Source: Candidatus Baldrarchaeum yapensis
Lineage (GTDB): Archaea; Asgardarchaeota; Baldrarchaeia; Baldrarchaeales; Baldrarchaeaceae
Direction: 5' to 3'
DNA: 14,589 bases
NCBI GenBank assembly: GCA_016840465.1
Contig: JAEOSH010000052.1
Location: 1-14,589 of the forward strand
The notes beneath the pieces are model-generated. The model searched no databases, had not been told where the DNA came from, and worked only from the letters and a program-made list of their open reading frames with translations. The translations under genes and the position numbers were made by a program. Positions 13,683 through 14,589 of the stretch are shown piece by piece; position 1 is the stretch's first letter, and every line of letters begins with the position of its first letter.

Positions 13683-14407
13683 GTATAGTCCCCCATCAGA
13701 CCTCCTATGAACTCCACCAAATCCATTACCTTAATCGGTGCGTTCATCCGCTCGCATGCCCTTCGCAAATTGTATACGCAGAAGGGGCACGCGGTGATGA
13801 GGTACTCCGCCCCCGTTCCAATAGCTTCCGTTATCCTTGCCTCGGCAATCTTAAGCGCGAGGTCCCCGTATGCGCTCATGACCCCGCCACCTGCACCACA
13901 ACAGTTTGCCTCACTCCGTGTGTACTTCATTTCCAAGATGCTGACCCCCATGCGTCTCAAAACTTCTCTGGGTTCGTCAAACACGCCCATGTGCCTACCT
14001 AGGTGGCATGGATCATGATATGTGACTTTAATGCCCCTTGCTTCGGGTAGTTGTAAGCCATCTTCCATTACGAGTTCCATCAAAAGTTGAGAAATGTGCA
14101 TGACGCGGAGCGGTGTTTCAACTTCAAAGAACTCGGAATAGTCTTTAGCAAATGTTCGGAAACAGCCGGCACATGAAGTTGCTAAGACGTCCACGTGATA
14201 GCGGGAAATGTCATCAATTATTTTCTTGCATAGTTCCCTTGTCTCATCTGCCAATCCTATACGGAGAAGAACAGAACAGCAACATTTCTCGTCCTTCATT
14301 GTTAAAACTTCCACCTTCGATCGTTTTAGAATCTTGATAGTGTTGTCAGCAATTGACGGAACTCTATATCTTGCCATACAACCCCGCCAATAGAGAACCC
14401 TTCTCAT
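13679..14407 (-). CDS. LutA/GlpC/HdrD-like protein with two CCG iron-sulfur domains
   Basis: This 242-residue protein has two cysteine-rich CCG domains, as in LutA, GlpC and heterodisulfide reductase HdrB/HdrD. Domain 1 runs YWRGCMARYR, then EKCCCS and SCAGCFRTF, fitting C-x(31-38)-CC-x(33-34)-C-x2-C. Domain 2 runs DPCHLGRHMG, ANCCGAGGGVMSAYGD and TACPFCVYNL, with the same order. In relatives each domain binds an Fe-S cluster (a noncubane [4Fe-4S] in HdrB), used for electron transfer. Domain 1 has three consecutive Cys where two are usual. It is translated first and couples to the LutB-like gene through a 4-bp GTGA overlap. ATG 14407 is favoured because AGGGTG lies 6 nt upstream; GTG 14416 overlaps that site. 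The gene upstream lies outside the window, so the full operon and substrate are unknown. Confidence 0.9.
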   Translation of the reverse strand: MRRVLYWRGCMARYRVPSIADNTIKILKRSKVEVLTMKDEKCCCSVLLRIGLADETRELCKKIIDDISRYHVDVLATSCAGCFRTFAKDYSEFFEVETPLRVMHISQLLMELVMEDGLQLPEARGIKVTYHDPCHLGRHMGVFDEPREVLRRMGVSILEMKYTRSEANCCGAGGGVMSAYGDLALKIAEARITEAIGTGAEYLITACPFCVYNLRRACERMNAPIKVMDLVEFIGGLMGDYT

Positions 14408-14419
14408 TGTAAACACCCT
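14408..14419 (-). promoter_or_regulatory. Ribosome binding site deciding the LutA-like start
   Basis: On the minus strand AGGGTG (14419-14414) is followed by TTTACA and ATG at 14407. The GTG at 14416 falls within this site. The remaining 170 bases to the window end are AT-rich; I see no gene and no convincing TATA box there. Confidence 0.45.
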
Positions 14420-14589
14420 GCTGGCCGACGCACAGAGTTGGTGTAAATCTTACTTATTCTCTTATCACCATTTGCCAACAGGAATGTTCTTGCAACTACT
14501 TTCGAAATTGTTGAAATTTCATCCTCAATGGGTTAATGCCTCAGATGCCCCATTTATTGATAAGAAAAAAATATTCGCAACTCCCACAT

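Noticed and set aside
1-14589. CRISPR array, tRNA/rRNA, insertion sequence or terminal repeats
   Set aside because: Reading all gaps (none above about 215 bases) I found no regularly spaced repeats, cloverleaf-like sequence, transposase fragment or matched inverted ends.

Overview
The window looks like a chromosomal stretch of a thermophilic archaeon. The signs are two PaREP1-family genes, an archaeal-type PD-(D/E)XK-like protein with a coiled coil, a UPF0282-type metallo-hydrolase, AGG/AGA-rich arginine codons, TATA-like boxes, and a recurring GGTG Shine-Dalgarno core 6 nt before GTG, TTG or ATG starts. I cannot place it further than Archaea; a TACK-type (Thermoproteota or relative) or Archaeoglobus-like lineage would fit, and this is inference.

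Layout. (1) 20-3427 (+): a large secreted, membrane-anchored, probably heavily glycosylated surface protein with a DUF2341-like region, a PA14-like region, a string of beta-sandwich repeats, one C-terminal membrane helix and a 68-residue inner tail. (2) 3518-4669 (-): an acyl-CoA dehydrogenase homologue that lacks the catalytic glutamate at both known positions. (3) 4875-6158 (-): a compact three-gene cassette with overlapping ends: a PaREP1 protein, a small charged helical protein and an AbiEii/DUF6036-like nucleotidyltransferase. It resembles a HEPN-MNT toxin-antitoxin module. (4) 6334-7994 (+): an iron-sulfur flavoprotein (Isf-like) and a ten-helix EamA transporter. (5) 8052-9314: a coiled-coil/degenerate-nuclease gene (+) and a second PaREP1 gene (-). 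(6) 9421-10572 (-): an M20 metallopeptidase. (7) 10799-11193 (+): an AbrB-type antitoxin followed by what looks like the decayed start of a PIN (VapC) toxin gene. (8) 11254-12408 (+): a UPF0282 metallo-beta-lactamase-fold protein whose 3' end overlaps that of (9) 12402-14407 (-): a LutB-like and LutA-like iron-sulfur pair, translationally coupled by a GTGA overlap.

How they fit together. The Lut-like pair and the flavoprotein are electron-transfer proteins. With the acyl-CoA dehydrogenase homologue they suggest an organism that oxidises organic acids and passes electrons through Fe-S proteins, but no gene here fixes the substrate. Between about 4.9 and 11.2 kb, metabolic genes alternate with toxin-antitoxin-like and PaREP1 genes, as in an accessory hot spot. 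No rRNA, tRNA, CRISPR array, transposase or origin is visible. No gene-free stretch exceeds about 215 bases.
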